From: Dietzia sp. JS16-p6b | Lineage (GTDB): Bacteria > Actinomycetota > Actinomycetes > Mycobacteriales > Mycobacteriaceae | DNA length: 64,000 nucleotides | Direction: 5' to 3' | Assembly (NCBI RefSeq): GCF_003052165.1 | Contig: NZ_CP024869.1 | Location: 124,001 to 188,000, forward strand | In this document: positions 1 to 7,550 of the stretch, in pieces | How positions within the stretch are numbered: position 1 is the stretch's first letter | Layout: each line of letters opens with the position of its first letter | Made by a program: the position numbers and the translations under genes | Notes under the pieces: generated by a model | Databases searched by the model: none | Told to the model about the DNA's origin: nothing | What the model saw: the letters and a program-made list of their open reading frames with translations, nothing else

Positions 1-161
1 TAGTCGACGAGCGGCGGGACCTCCACGCCGTCCTCGGCGCACCACTCGCGCATCGTCCCGGGGCGCATGGCGGCTTCGAGGTGGACGTGCAGGTGCGCCT
101 TGGGCAGGACGGCGTAGCGCTCGTATGCGGGGGAGTGCCCGGCTCGTGCCGGCTGACTCAC
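1..161 (-). CDS. Adenosine deaminase family protein, N-terminal part cut by the window edge
   Basis: Only about 53 N-terminal residues are inside the window; the rest runs off the left edge. Reading leftward, the frame passes through LPKAHLHVHLEAAMRPG, the first strand of the adenosine/AMP deaminase barrel, where the HxH pair supplies two metal ligands. Members of this family hydrolytically deaminate adenosine (or adenine-type relatives) in the cytoplasm during purine salvage. A GTG at 161-159 overlaps the stop codon of the upstream symporter gene, suggesting coupling, but the purine-rich GAAGGAG before it abuts the codon, so the exact start is uncertain. Substrate cannot be told from this fragment. 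Confidence 0.75.
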   Translation of the reverse strand, partial: MSQPARAGHSPAYERYAVLPKAHLHVHLEAAMRPGTMREWCAEDGVEVPPLVD

Positions 162-1627
162 TCCTTCGGCTCGACGTCGCGCGCCTTGTCGGCGACGTGC
201 TGCAGCGTCATCGGATCAGAGCCGTCCCACGACGTGACGTTCCGGGCCCGGGGCAGCTCGTCCCGGTGGAACACGGGGTTGTGGCCCTCGGCCTTCTGGC
301 GCAGGTAGTGCTGCAACAGCGCCACCGCGAGCCCGCTGAGGGGGATGATCGCGATGAGGTTGATCGTCGCCATGACGCCCATGAACAGGTCCGCAAGGTT
401 CCAGATGAGGTCGACCGAGCCCAGGCAGCCACCGAGAACGGCGAGGACGACCAGGACGCGGAAGACCCGCAGGGCCATGGGGCTCTCGCGGAGGAAGCGG
501 ATGTTGGCCTCGCCGTAGTACGAGTTGCCGAGGATCGAGGAGAAGGCGAGGAAGAAGATGACCACCATCAGGAAGGGCACTCCCCAGTCGCCGACCTGGG
601 AGGCCAGCGAATCCTGGGTGAGGGTGATGCCCTCGCGGTCGCCGCCGAAGTCCGGGTTGGCGAGAAGGATGATGAACGCGGTCGCCGAGCAGACGACGAG
701 GGTGTCGAAGTAGACGCCGAGGGCCTGCACCAGCCCCTGCTTGACGGGGTGGGAGACGGATGCGGTGGCGGCCGCGTTGGGGACCGAGCCCATGCCGGCC
801 TCGTTGGAGAACAGGCCACGCCGCATGCCCTGCATGATCGCCGCGCCGATCGCCGCGCCCGCGACCTCGCGGAAGCCCAGGGCGTGGCCGACGATCAGCG
901 AGATCATCTCCGGGACCTCGGTGATGTTGATCGCCACGACCACCAGGGCGACGACGATGTAGGCGATCGCCATGAGCGGGACCACGATCTCCGTGACCGC
1001 CGACAGTCGCCGGATGCCGCCGAAGATCACCGCGGCCACCACCAGGGCCAACACGACGCCGATGAGCAGGCCCGGCCCGAGCCCCTCGAGACCGAACTGG
1101 TTGCGCACGGACGCGGAGATGGAGTTGGCCTGGACTGCGTTGAAGACGAAACCGTAGGTCACGGTGATGATCACCGCGAAGGCGACCGCCACCGGCTTCC
1201 ACCCGAGTCCGTCACGGATGTAGTAGGCGGGGCCACCGATGTAGGAGTCCTTGCCCCGCACCTTGTAGAGCTGGGCGAGCGTGGACTCGATGAACGCCGT
1301 GGCGCCGCCGATGATCGCCAACATCCACATCCAGAACACCGCACCGGGTCCGCCGACCGTGATCGCGATGGCGACACCGGCGATGTTCCCGGTGCCCACA
1401 CGGGACGCGGCGGAGACGGTGAAGGCGCGGAAGGCGGAGATGCCCTTCTTGTCCGGCTCGATGTCCGAGGGCTTCTCGACGATCGTCCTGAACATCTCCG
1501 GGAACATCCGGATCTGCACGATCAGGGTCGTGAAGGAGAAGTACAGGCCGGCGATGACGAGGAGCGCGATGACCGCGTACCAGTAGAGATCGTTGACGGA
1601 TGCGATGAAGTCGGCGATTGCGCTCAC
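158..1627 (-). CDS. Sodium:alanine symporter (AGCS family)
   Basis: A 489-residue polytopic inner-membrane carrier of the alanine/glycine:cation symporter family, which couples uptake of alanine or glycine to sodium. It has about eleven hydrophobic segments and the family signatures GTGNIAGV (residues 78-85), GGPAYYI (131-137) and a later FSNEAGMGSVPNAAA block. Length is normal for the family. The GTG start at 1627 follows a TACCGT box by seven bases, which suggests a leaderless message. The adenosine deaminase-like gene overlaps its stop and probably shares its transcript. The patatin gene is divergent, 56 bp away. Exact substrate is inferred from the family only. Confidence 0.93.
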   Translation of the reverse strand: MSAIADFIASVNDLYWYAVIALLVIAGLYFSFTTLIVQIRMFPEMFRTIVEKPSDIEPDKKGISAFRAFTVSAASRVGTGNIAGVAIAITVGGPGAVFWMWMLAIIGGATAFIESTLAQLYKVRGKDSYIGGPAYYIRDGLGWKPVAVAFAVIITVTYGFVFNAVQANSISASVRNQFGLEGLGPGLLIGVVLALVVAAVIFGGIRRLSAVTEIVVPLMAIAYIVVALVVVAINITEVPEMISLIVGHALGFREVAGAAIGAAIMQGMRRGLFSNEAGMGSVPNAAATASVSHPVKQGLVQALGVYFDTLVVCSATAFIILLANPDFGGDREGITLTQDSLASQVGDWGVPFLMVVIFFLAFSSILGNSYYGEANIRFLRESPMALRVFRVLVVLAVLGGCLGSVDLIWNLADLFMGVMATINLIAIIPLSGLAVALLQHYLRQKAEGHNPVFHRDELPRARNVTSWDGSDPMTLQHVADKARDVEPKE

Positions 1628-1634
1628 TTCGGAG

Positions 1635-1640
1635 ACGGTA
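1635..1640 (-). promoter_or_regulatory. -10 box of a leaderless promoter for the AGCS symporter
   Basis: TACCGT on the minus strand ends seven bases before the GTG at 1627. This TANNNT-N(6-8)-start arrangement recurs throughout the window. Confidence 0.5.
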
Positions 1641-1670
1641 GTCGATCATCATCGAAGTGACGGGGCGATT

Positions 1671-1676
1671 TACCCT
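1671..1676 (+). promoter_or_regulatory. -10 box of a leaderless promoter for the patatin gene
   Basis: TACCCT lies seven bases before the GTG at 1684, and no ribosome-binding sequence is visible between them. It supports 1684 over the in-frame GTG at 1657. Confidence 0.5.
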
Positions 1677-1683
1677 GGGTGTC

Positions 1684-2574
1684 GTGACCGACTTATCGCC
1701 CACCGCTCCGGATGTCGCCGTCCTGTTCGAGGGCGGGGGAATGCGGGCGGTGCACACGGCGGGGGTGGTGGAGACCCTCATCAGCGCGGATATCCACGGG
1801 GGAATGGCCGCGGGAATCTCCGCGGGCGCCACCCATGTGGCCAACTATCTCTCCCGTGAACCGGTCCGGGCGAGGAAGAGCTTCGTCGAACTGGCGGCCG
1901 ATCCGAACTTCGGCGACTGGCGCAGCTTCGCCCGCGGAAAGGGATTGTTCAACGCGGAGTACATCTACGAGCAGACCGGTCTCCCGGACCAGGTGCTGCC
2001 GTACGACTTCGACACGTTCTCCCAGAGCGGGACGGCTGCGAGGATCGGGACGTTCCGGTGTTCGGACGGTGCGACGGTCTTCTGGACCGAGGAGGACGCC
2101 GCGAGCATGTCAGAGCTCATGCGGATGGTCAGGTCGTCCTCGACGATGCCGGTGTGGATGCCGCCGGTCCTGATCGACGGCGAGTACTACGTCGACGGGG
2201 CGCTGGGCCGTGACGGAGGGATCCCGCTGTCCGCCGCGCGCGAGGCGGGATACGAGAGGTTCCTGGTGGTGCTGACCCAGCCGAGCGGGTACCGGAAGAT
2301 CCCGCCGCGGCGCCTCACCCCGTTCTACCGCTCGTACTTCCGGCGTTTTCCGGCCGTGGGGGAGGCGCTCCTCCACAGGTGGGCGCTCTACAACGAGACC
2401 CTCGACGAGATCGAGGCCCTCGAGGCGTCGGGTGGCGCCGTGGTGTTCCGCCCGGAACGCGTCCTGATCCGGAGTTACGAGCGCAGGGTGGACCGGCTCG
2501 CCGAGGCGTACGTCCTCGGGCGGGAGCAGGCGCGGCGAGAGGTCGCCGCCTGGATGGAGTTCTGCGGGATGTGA
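1684..2574 (+). CDS. Patatin-like phospholipase / acyl hydrolase
   Basis: A 296-residue alpha/beta hydrolase of the patatin family, expected to cleave acyl esters of phospholipids or other lipids with a Ser-Asp dyad. The oxyanion-hole loop GGGMR is at about 17-21, the nucleophile elbow GISAG places Ser46, and the Asp of the YVDGALG motif is about residue 171. There is no signal peptide, so it is probably cytoplasmic or loosely membrane-bound. I chose GTG 1684 because a TACCCT box sits seven bases upstream; GTG 1657 would add nine residues without a ribosome-binding site. The gene is monocistronic, with the insertion sequence directly downstream. Physiological substrate unknown. Confidence 0.9.
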   Translation: MTDLSPTAPDVAVLFEGGGMRAVHTAGVVETLISADIHGGMAAGISAGATHVANYLSREPVRARKSFVELAADPNFGDWRSFARGKGLFNAEYIYEQTGLPDQVLPYDFDTFSQSGTAARIGTFRCSDGATVFWTEEDAASMSELMRMVRSSSTMPVWMPPVLIDGEYYVDGALGRDGGIPLSAAREAGYERFLVVLTQPSGYRKIPPRRLTPFYRSYFRRFPAVGEALLHRWALYNETLDEIEALEASGGAVVFRPERVLIRSYERRVDRLAEAYVLGREQARREVAAWMEFCGM

Positions 2575-2602
2575 TGGCCGTCGGAGTGCTGACGGGCTCG
2601 GG

Positions 2603-2623
2603 TTCTAGGGATCGTTGCAACAC
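2603..2623. repeat. Left terminal inverted repeat of the IS30-family element
   Basis: Starts TTCTAGGGATCG and ends TTGCAACAC. It matches the reverse complement of 4251-4271 at 19 of 21 positions; the two differences are adjacent, at GGA/GAG. Confidence 0.85.
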
Positions 2624-2632
2624 GATGGATTC

Positions 2633-4225
2633 CTAGGTTGAGGCTAGTAGGTCTCGCATCCGTTCGGCGGGGGTCTCGAAGTTGAGGGTCTTGCGGGGGC
2701 GGGCGTTGAGCTCCTGGGCGACGTGCTCGAGATCCTCGGGGCCGAAGACGCTCAGGTCGGTTCCCTTGGGGAAGTACTGGCGCAGCAGCCCGTTGGTGTT
2801 CTCGTTCGATCCCCGCTGCCAGGGGCTGGCCGGGTCGCAGAAGTACACCGGGCAGCCGGTGGCGATCGAGAACGACTTGTGACCGGCCATCTCGCAGCCC
2901 TGGTCCCAGGTCAGCGATCCGCGCAGGTGCTCGGGCAGGGTCGAGATGACCTTGACGAGCTGGTCTCGGACGGCCTCGGCGGTGTGGCCATCTGGCAGGT
3001 GCACGAGCATGACGTAGCGGGTGCTGCGCTCGACCAGGGTGCCGATCGCCGAGGCGTTCCCGGCGCCCAGGATTAGATCTCCCTCCCAGTGGCCGGGCAC
3101 CGCCCGGTCCTCGACCTCGGCGGGCCGGTCGGAGATCATCACCATCTCATCGACGAACCTGCTGCGCCGCTGATCAGGGCGCTTGCGAGGGATCCGCCTG
3201 GCACGACCGGTCCGGAGAGCTGCCTGGACCTGCCGCTTGAGGCCACCGCGGGATTGCAGGTACAGGGCTTGGTAGATCGTCTCGACGCACACCCATATAG
3301 CCTGATCGTCGGGGAACTGCCGGCGCAACGCTCCGGCAATCTGCTCGGGCGAGTGCCGTAGCGACAACCGCTCCTGGATGAACGCCGCCAGAGCCGGGTT
3401 GGCGGCGATCTTGGCGACCTTGGGCCGGAACCGTCGCAGCACGCTGCGCCGGTGGGCCTGATGTGGCTCGTAGCGGCCCTCATTGCTGCTGTTACGTGCG
3501 ATCTCGCGAGAGACCGTACCGGGACTGCGGCCTACCTGGCGGGCGATCTCGCGGATGCCCTTGCCCGCCCGGCGCAGGTCGGCGATCTTCTCCCGCTCGA
3601 GTACTGACAGGTAACGGCTCGAGATGACCTTCTCGACCCGCTCGACAGGCACGATTTCCACCGGCACCGCCTGGCGGCCCGGGACGCACTCCAAGACACT
3701 CATCAGACGGTTATAGAGGCCGACGTCCGGGCCGGCGGGGACAAACGCCGATCGTGGCTGACCATTGCGTTTGGTCACGCCCTTATCCCAGTCCAGCGCC
3801 GTTTCGACGCTGATCCCCACCGCCTTGGCCGCCCCACGACGATCCATCGACCGGGCCCGCAAGAGCAGGTACTCGCACCGCCTGGTCGTCGACTTGCGGG
3901 TAACGCCATCGCAGTGGCGAACCCACAACCCGGCGGCCATCCCGACCCGGTACACCACCGACGAGCCGACCCCGACGGCACGAGCGACGTCCATCGGCTC
4001 CATCCCCGACGCCAACGCCGCCCTGATCGTCGCTCGCTCGTCACCAGTTGAATGCCGCTTCGTCGACACCGGCCACTTGCGCGAGTGCGCCAACGCAAGC
4101 GCCCGCCCGTAATGCACCCCGACCCGGCCGGCCGCCGCACGAACCGAAAGCCCGCCACAAACCAGCGACTCCAGCTCCGACTCCTGCACCGGCGAGATCT
4201 CCCACACAGAGCCCTCAGCAGCCAC
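2633..4225 (-). CDS. IS30-family transposase with long N-terminal helix-turn-helix extension
   Basis: A 530-residue DDE transposase that cuts and joins the ends of its element. The catalytic core shows GHWEGDLI (Asp383), TWDQG (Asp441) and RGSNEN (Glu475), with IS30-type spacing. The DNA-binding part is unusually long: besides the family helix-turn-helix GIREIARQVGRSPGTVSRE (223-241), about 200 residues precede it with up to three further HTH-like segments around 26-45, 77-96 and 129-147. Common IS30 transposases are shorter (roughly 320-480 residues). GTG start at 4225. No frameshift or internal stop, so probably active. Confidence 0.93.
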   Translation of the reverse strand: MAAEGSVWEISPVQESELESLVCGGLSVRAAAGRVGVHYGRALALAHSRKWPVSTKRHSTGDERATIRAALASGMEPMDVARAVGVGSSVVYRVGMAAGLWVRHCDGVTRKSTTRRCEYLLLRARSMDRRGAAKAVGISVETALDWDKGVTKRNGQPRSAFVPAGPDVGLYNRLMSVLECVPGRQAVPVEIVPVERVEKVISSRYLSVLEREKIADLRRAGKGIREIARQVGRSPGTVSREIARNSSNEGRYEPHQAHRRSVLRRFRPKVAKIAANPALAAFIQERLSLRHSPEQIAGALRRQFPDDQAIWVCVETIYQALYLQSRGGLKRQVQAALRTGRARRIPRKRPDQRRSRFVDEMVMISDRPAEVEDRAVPGHWEGDLILGAGNASAIGTLVERSTRYVMLVHLPDGHTAEAVRDQLVKVISTLPEHLRGSLTWDQGCEMAGHKSFSIATGCPVYFCDPASPWQRGSNENTNGLLRQYFPKGTDLSVFGPEDLEHVAQELNARPRKTLNFETPAERMRDLLAST

Positions 4226-4228
4226 AAC

Positions 4229-4257
4229 GCAACACCTCGATCACACTCAGGTGTTGC
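4229..4257. promoter_or_regulatory. Inverted repeat overlapping the IS right end, just before the transposase start
   Basis: GCAACACCT (4229-4237) and AGGTGTTGC (4249-4257) are perfect complements around an 11-base loop. The structure lies four bases upstream of the GTG start of the transposase and overlaps the terminal repeat. It could hinder translation of the transposase or act as an internal transposase site; neither is shown. Confidence 0.5.
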
Positions 4258-4271
4258 AACGACTCCTAGAA
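4251..4271. repeat. Right terminal inverted repeat of the IS30-family element
   Basis: Reads GTGTTGCAACGACTCC then TAGAA. It is the partner of 2603-2623 and lies on the transposase promoter side. Its inner edge forms part of a hairpin with 4229-4237. Confidence 0.85.
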
Positions 4272-4299
4272 TTCGCCGTGTGGGGTGAAATGACGAGGG

Positions 4300-4321
4300 C
4301 CCCGGTGGCGGACCACCGGGG
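4300..4321. terminator. Hairpin terminator downstream of the 48-residue peptide gene
   Basis: CCCCGGTGG and CCACCGGGG form a perfect 9-bp GC-rich stem with a 4-base loop. It lies 40 bases beyond the stop codon of the minus-strand small peptide gene and just outside the insertion sequence. There is no strong U tract, as is common in actinomycetes. Confidence 0.7.
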
Positions 4322-4360
4322 CGCTCGTGCTGGGCTCCGAGAGCCGATCAGCGGGGTCGA

Positions 4361-4507
4361 TCAGGAGCCGAAGAGCTCCGCGCCGCCGCCGAGGGTGTCG
4401 AGGATGTAGGCGGGCAGCCGGAGAAGACCGTCGATCGCGGCGGACCCGACGTTCGGGACGAGGTCGACGGAGCCGTTGGCGAGGGAGTACCAGAAATCAG
4501 AGAACAT
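4361..4507 (-). CDS. 48-residue acidic amphipathic peptide, PorH/PorA-like in character
   Basis: A short gene with a good ribosome-binding site (AAGGA, eight bases before ATG 4507) and its own strong terminator. The product begins MFSDFWYSLANGSVDLVPN and ends GGGAELFGS. It has no signal peptide, one Arg, five acidic residues and regularly spaced hydrophobic residues that could form an amphipathic helix. The small channel peptides PorA (45 aa) and PorH (57 aa) of Corynebacterium are likewise signal-less, acidic, Ser-containing and encoded by adjacent genes. I see no clear sequence identity with them, so this is resemblance in size and composition only. It could also be an unrelated small protein. 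Confidence 0.65.
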   Translation of the reverse strand: MFSDFWYSLANGSVDLVPNVGSAAIDGLLRLPAYILDTLGGGAELFGS

Positions 4508-4669
4508 TGGCGTGTCCTTTCGAGAGGTGGCGCCCCACTGTCTGGCGGGACTTGTGGTTCACGTTACTGACGATCGACCGTGGTTTCCACAAACTCGCCC
4601 TCAGAGTAAACCTTCTCAGGCTATTCGCATCCCGCTCACTGGGGGGTTCCTACTTTATGAGGATCGTCC

Positions 4670-4675
4670 TATGAT
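4670..4675 (+). promoter_or_regulatory. Candidate -10 box upstream of the 61-residue peptide gene
   Basis: TATGAT is one of the best -10 matches in the window, set in a relatively AT-rich stretch of the 236-bp divergent region (4508-4743). A weak -35 (TTCCTA, 4647-4652) lies 17 bp upstream. The leader would be about 65 bases. Confidence 0.4.
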
Positions 4676-4743
4676 CAGATCAGGGCGACCGAGATGTAGT
4701 CCAACGGGTGGGCTGTCCAGGGCCGCTCTGGAAGGAGTTCATC

Positions 4744-4929
4744 ATGTGGGGAAGTCTCGTGGAGTTCGCCGGTTCGTCCGTCGGCGTCGTGGGCAGTCTG
4801 GCCACCGACACAGGGTCGACGCTCGTCGACACCCTGACATTCCTCCCGGTTCACATCGTGGAGGCTCTCTGGATGACGGTGTTCGGGATCGCCGAGGACC
4901 TGGGGTCGACCATCATGCCGCCGGTCTGA
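4744..4929 (+). CDS. 61-residue acidic amphipathic peptide, PorA/PorH-like in character
   Basis: ATG 4744 follows AAGGAG by seven bases; an in-frame upstream ATG lacks such a site. The peptide starts MWGSLVEFAGSSVGVVGSL and continues with alternating hydrophobic, Ser/Thr/Gly and acidic residues. It contains six acidic residues, no Lys or Arg, and no secretion signal. It is transcribed away from the 48-residue peptide gene, with a shared 236-bp upstream region, and each gene ends in a GC-rich hairpin. The pair therefore looks like two well-expressed small structural peptides. Similarity to mycolate-layer channel peptides is by size, charge and pairing only. Confidence 0.65.
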   Translation: MWGSLVEFAGSSVGVVGSLATDTGSTLVDTLTFLPVHIVEALWMTVFGIAEDLGSTIMPPV

Positions 4930-4953
4930 CAGGTCGCACGACGGGGTGATTCT

Positions 4954-4982
4954 CAGCCGCCTCCCCTCGTGGGGGGCGGCTG
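4954..4982. terminator. Hairpin terminator after the 61-residue peptide gene
   Basis: CAGCCGCC (4954-4961) pairs with GGCGGCTG (4975-4982), and a further C-rich/G-rich run extends the stem toward a TCGT loop. It lies 24 bases past the stop codon. Confidence 0.7.
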
Positions 4983-5045
4983 ATCCCGTCGGGAGGCGGC
5001 CGTCGACAAGGGGTGGATCGCGAGGGGCGGGTCGCCCGCGCGCAT

Positions 5046-5063
5046 TAGACAGACCGGTCTGTC
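5046..5063. promoter_or_regulatory. Palindromic operator upstream of sirA, McbR-like
   Basis: GACAGACCGGTCTGTC (5048-5063) is a perfect 16-bp palindrome. The sequence from 5046 also fits TAGAC-N6-GTCTG, one base off the TAGAC-N6-GTCTA site published for McbR, the TetR-type sulfur regulator of Corynebacterium glutamicum. It covers the -35/spacer region of the sirA promoter, the right place for repression. The identity of the regulator is inference. Confidence 0.6.
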
Positions 5064-5069
5064 GGCGGC

Positions 5070-5075
5070 TACCCT
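5070..5075 (+). promoter_or_regulatory. -10 box of a leaderless sirA promoter
   Basis: TACCCT is seven bases before ATG 5083, directly downstream of the operator palindrome. There is no ribosome-binding sequence between it and the start. Confidence 0.5.
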
Positions 5076-5082
5076 CGCCGTC

Positions 5083-6771
5083 ATGACCGGTACCGCCTCC
5101 CGCCCCGCTCGACCCGCTCGCGCCCCCAAGCCCCAGGGCCAGTGGAAGATCGACGGCAAGCTCACCCTCAACCACAACGAGGAGTTCAAGCTCACCGACG
5201 ACGCGCTCAACGTCCGCCAGCGCATCCTCGACACCTACTCCAAGGAGGGCTTCGCCTCCATCCCGTCCGACGATCTGTCGGGCCGGATGCGCTGGTGGGG
5301 CCTGTACACCCAGCGCAAGCAGGGTCTGGACGGCTCCCGGACCTCCAAGCTCGAGGCCGACGAGCTGCAGGACGAGTACTTCATGATGCGGGTCCGGACT
5401 GACGGCGGAGCGGTGACCACCGATCAGTTGCGGGTCCTCGCGGGCATCTCGACCGACTTCGCACGCGGCACCGCCGACATCTCCGACCGGCAGAACATCC
5501 AGTACCACTGGATCGCCATCGAGGACGTCCCGGAGATCTGGCGGCGTCTCGAAGACGTGGGGATCGACACCGTCGAGGCCTGCGGCGACTGCCCCCGGGT
5601 GATCCTCGGCAGCCCGGTGGCCGGCGTGGCCGAGTCGGAGATCCTGGACCCGACCCCGGTGATCGAGGAGATCAAGGCCAAGTACATCGGTACCGAGGAG
5701 TTCTCCAACCTCCCGCGCAAGTTCAAGTCCGCCATGACCGGGCACCCGAGTCTGGACGTGGTCCACGAGATCAACGACATCTCGTTGGTCGGCGTCCGGC
5801 ATCCCGAACTCGGCCCCGGATACGACCTCTGGGTGGGGGGCGGACTGTCGACCAACCCGCAGCTCGCCACCCGCGTCGGCGTGTTCGTCCGTCAGGAGGA
5901 GGCGGCCGAGGTGTGGGCCGGCGTGGTGGGGATCTTCCGCGATTACGGCTACCGCCGCATGCGCACCCGCGCCCGTCTCAAGTTCCTCATCAAGGACTGG
6001 GGTGCCGAGAAGTTTCGCCAGGTCCTCCAGGACGAGTACCTGGGACGCGAACTCCCGGACGGCCCCGCCCCCGAGCGTGGAGTGGGTTCGGGCGACCACG
6101 TGGGCGTCCACGAGCAGAAGGATGGCCGCTTCTACGTGGGCGCGGCTCCCACCGTCGGCCGTGTGGGCGGGGAGAAGCTGGCGCAGGTCGCCGACCTCGC
6201 CGAGGCCGCGGGTTCCCACCGGGTCCGCTTCACCCCGCACCAGAAGCTGCTGGTGCTGGACGTCGAGCCGGAGAAGGTGGAGCAGTTGGTCGAGGGGCTG
6301 GCGGAGATCGGCCTGCACGCCCGGCCCAGCTCGTTCCGCCGCTCCACCATGGCGTGCACCGGCATCGAGTTCTGCAAACTCGCCTTCGTCGACACCAAGG
6401 ACACGGCCACCGCGCTGATCGGTGAGCTCGAGAGCCGGTTCGCCGACGAGGCGCCCCTGCGTACGCCGCTGTCGATCCACCTCAACGGGTGCCCCAACAG
6501 CTGTGCACGCATCCAGACCGCCGACATCGGGCTCAAGGGCCAGCTGCTCGACGGCGACACCCCGGGATTCCAGGTCCACCTCGGTGGTGGCCTGGCCTCC
6601 CAGGACCAGGAGTCGGGCGGCCTGGGCCGCACGGTCCGCGGCCTGCGCGTGCCCTCCGCGGATCTGCCCGACTACGTGGAGCGCGTGATCCGCAAGTACA
6701 GGGAGACCGGTGCCGACGGCGAGACCTTCGCCGAGTGGGCCCACCGGGTGGAGGAGGAGGTCCTGGTATGA
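5083..6771 (+). CDS. sirA: Ferredoxin-dependent assimilatory sulfite reductase
   Basis: A 562-residue siroheme/[4Fe-4S] enzyme that reduces sulfite to sulfide with six electrons from ferredoxin. Cluster ligands are Cys425 and Cys431 (CTGIEFC) and Cys470 and Cys474 (NGCPNSC). Tyr75 and Cys167 are spaced exactly like the covalently linked Tyr-Cys pair known from the Mycobacterium tuberculosis SirA/NirA structure. The family also contains nitrite reductases; the neighbouring cysH and siroheme genes favour sulfite. The stop overlaps the cysH start (ATGA), so the genes are coupled. Control is likely through the palindrome at 5048-5063. Confidence 0.95.
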   Translation: MTGTASRPARPARAPKPQGQWKIDGKLTLNHNEEFKLTDDALNVRQRILDTYSKEGFASIPSDDLSGRMRWWGLYTQRKQGLDGSRTSKLEADELQDEYFMMRVRTDGGAVTTDQLRVLAGISTDFARGTADISDRQNIQYHWIAIEDVPEIWRRLEDVGIDTVEACGDCPRVILGSPVAGVAESEILDPTPVIEEIKAKYIGTEEFSNLPRKFKSAMTGHPSLDVVHEINDISLVGVRHPELGPGYDLWVGGGLSTNPQLATRVGVFVRQEEAAEVWAGVVGIFRDYGYRRMRTRARLKFLIKDWGAEKFRQVLQDEYLGRELPDGPAPERGVGSGDHVGVHEQKDGRFYVGAAPTVGRVGGEKLAQVADLAEAAGSHRVRFTPHQKLLVLDVEPEKVEQLVEGLAEIGLHARPSSFRRSTMACTGIEFCKLAFVDTKDTATALIGELESRFADEAPLRTPLSIHLNGCPNSCARIQTADIGLKGQLLDGDTPGFQVHLGGGLASQDQESGGLGRTVRGLRVPSADLPDYVERVIRKYRETGADGETFAEWAHRVEEEVLV

Positions 6772-7550
6772 CCGCAGTCGCTCTCGATCTGCTGCCCCGC
6801 AGCACCGTCCTGACCCCCGGCCCCGGCCGGCGCCGGACCACCGAGGAGCTCAAGGCGATCGCCGAGGACGCGGCCCGTCGCTTCGACGACCGCGGACTCT
6901 ACGGCCGCCACGGTGAGGTCGACCCCGCCGAAGTCCTGGCGTGGGCCGGTGAGACCTTCGGGGACGCCCTGGCCGTGGCCTGCTCGATGGCCAACACCGT
7001 CGTTCCGGAGATGACCGCGCAGTACGCCCCGGGCGTGGACGTGCTCTTCCTCGACACCGGGTACCACTTCTCCGAGACCATCGGGGTCCGGGACGCCCTC
7101 GCGTCCACACCGGGGCTCAACGTGGTGGACGTGCGCAGCCCCGCGAGCCGCGAGGAGCACGAGGCCGCGCTCGGCCCGCGCCCGTTCGAGACGAACCCGG
7201 AGCTGTGCTGCCGCCTGCGCAAGGTGGAGCCGCTCGACGCGGCTCTGTCCGGCTACGAGGCGTGGATCACAGGCCTGCGCCGCGTGGACACCGACCACCG
7301 CGCCGGCGCGGCGATCGTGGAGTGGGACGCCAAGCACTCGATGATCAAGATCAACCCGCTCGTGGCGTGGACCCTGGATCGCGTGCACGCCTACGCGGAG
7401 GAGCACGGGTGCCTGCTCAACCCCCTACTCGACGACGGCTTCCCGTCGATAGGCTGTGAACCGTGCACCCACCGCGTCGAAGCCGGAGCGGATCCGCGCT
7501 CAGGTCGCTGGGCCGGTTCCTCCAAGACCGAGTGCGGCATCCACCTGTGA
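6768..7550 (+). CDS. cysH: Adenylylsulfate (APS) reductase, [4Fe-4S] type
   Basis: A 260-residue cytoplasmic enzyme that reduces activated sulfate to sulfite using thioredoxin. The four iron-sulfur ligands are Cys147-Cys148 (ELCCRLRK) and Cys230/Cys233 (GCEPC), and the C-terminal ECGIHL carries the catalytic Cys256. Presence of the cluster cysteines marks the APS-type rather than the PAPS-type enzyme. The ATG lies within the sirA stop, and the stop overlaps the GTG of the next gene, so sirA, cysH and the siroheme gene form one translationally coupled operon. Length is typical. Confidence 0.95.
   Translation: MTAVALDLLPRSTVLTPGPGRRRTTEELKAIAEDAARRFDDRGLYGRHGEVDPAEVLAWAGETFGDALAVACSMANTVVPEMTAQYAPGVDVLFLDTGYHFSETIGVRDALASTPGLNVVDVRSPASREEHEAALGPRPFETNPELCCRLRKVEPLDAALSGYEAWITGLRRVDTDHRAGAAIVEWDAKHSMIKINPLVAWTLDRVHAYAEEHGCLLNPLLDDGFPSIGCEPCTHRVEAGADPRSGRWAGSSKTECGIHL

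Larger units (their letters stand above)
2603..4271 (-). mobile_element. IS30-family insertion sequence, 1669 bp, apparently intact
   Basis: One full-length DDE transposase gene fills the element, and 21-bp terminal inverted repeats (19 of 21 matching) bound it. The ends share TTCTAGG at the tip and TCGTTGCAACAC inside. I see no convincing direct target repeat: the left flank reads CTCGG and the right flank TTCGCC. The element sits between the patatin gene and a terminator, so it disrupts no recognisable gene. Confidence 0.9.

Noticed and set aside
125-1660. A 511-codon open frame on the plus strand opposite the symporter gene
   Set aside because: Its product is an Arg/Asp/His-rich string without domains, and it mirrors the symporter gene. 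Long antisense frames are expected in 70% GC DNA.
2575-2632. Target-site duplication flanking the insertion sequence
   Set aside because: A TTC trinucleotide occurs near both ends, but on the left it falls inside the inverted repeat, so it is not a convincing duplication.
4675-6744. A 689-codon open frame on the minus strand opposite sirA
   Set aside because: Low-complexity shadow of the well-supported sirA coding sequence; no motif, start or promoter.
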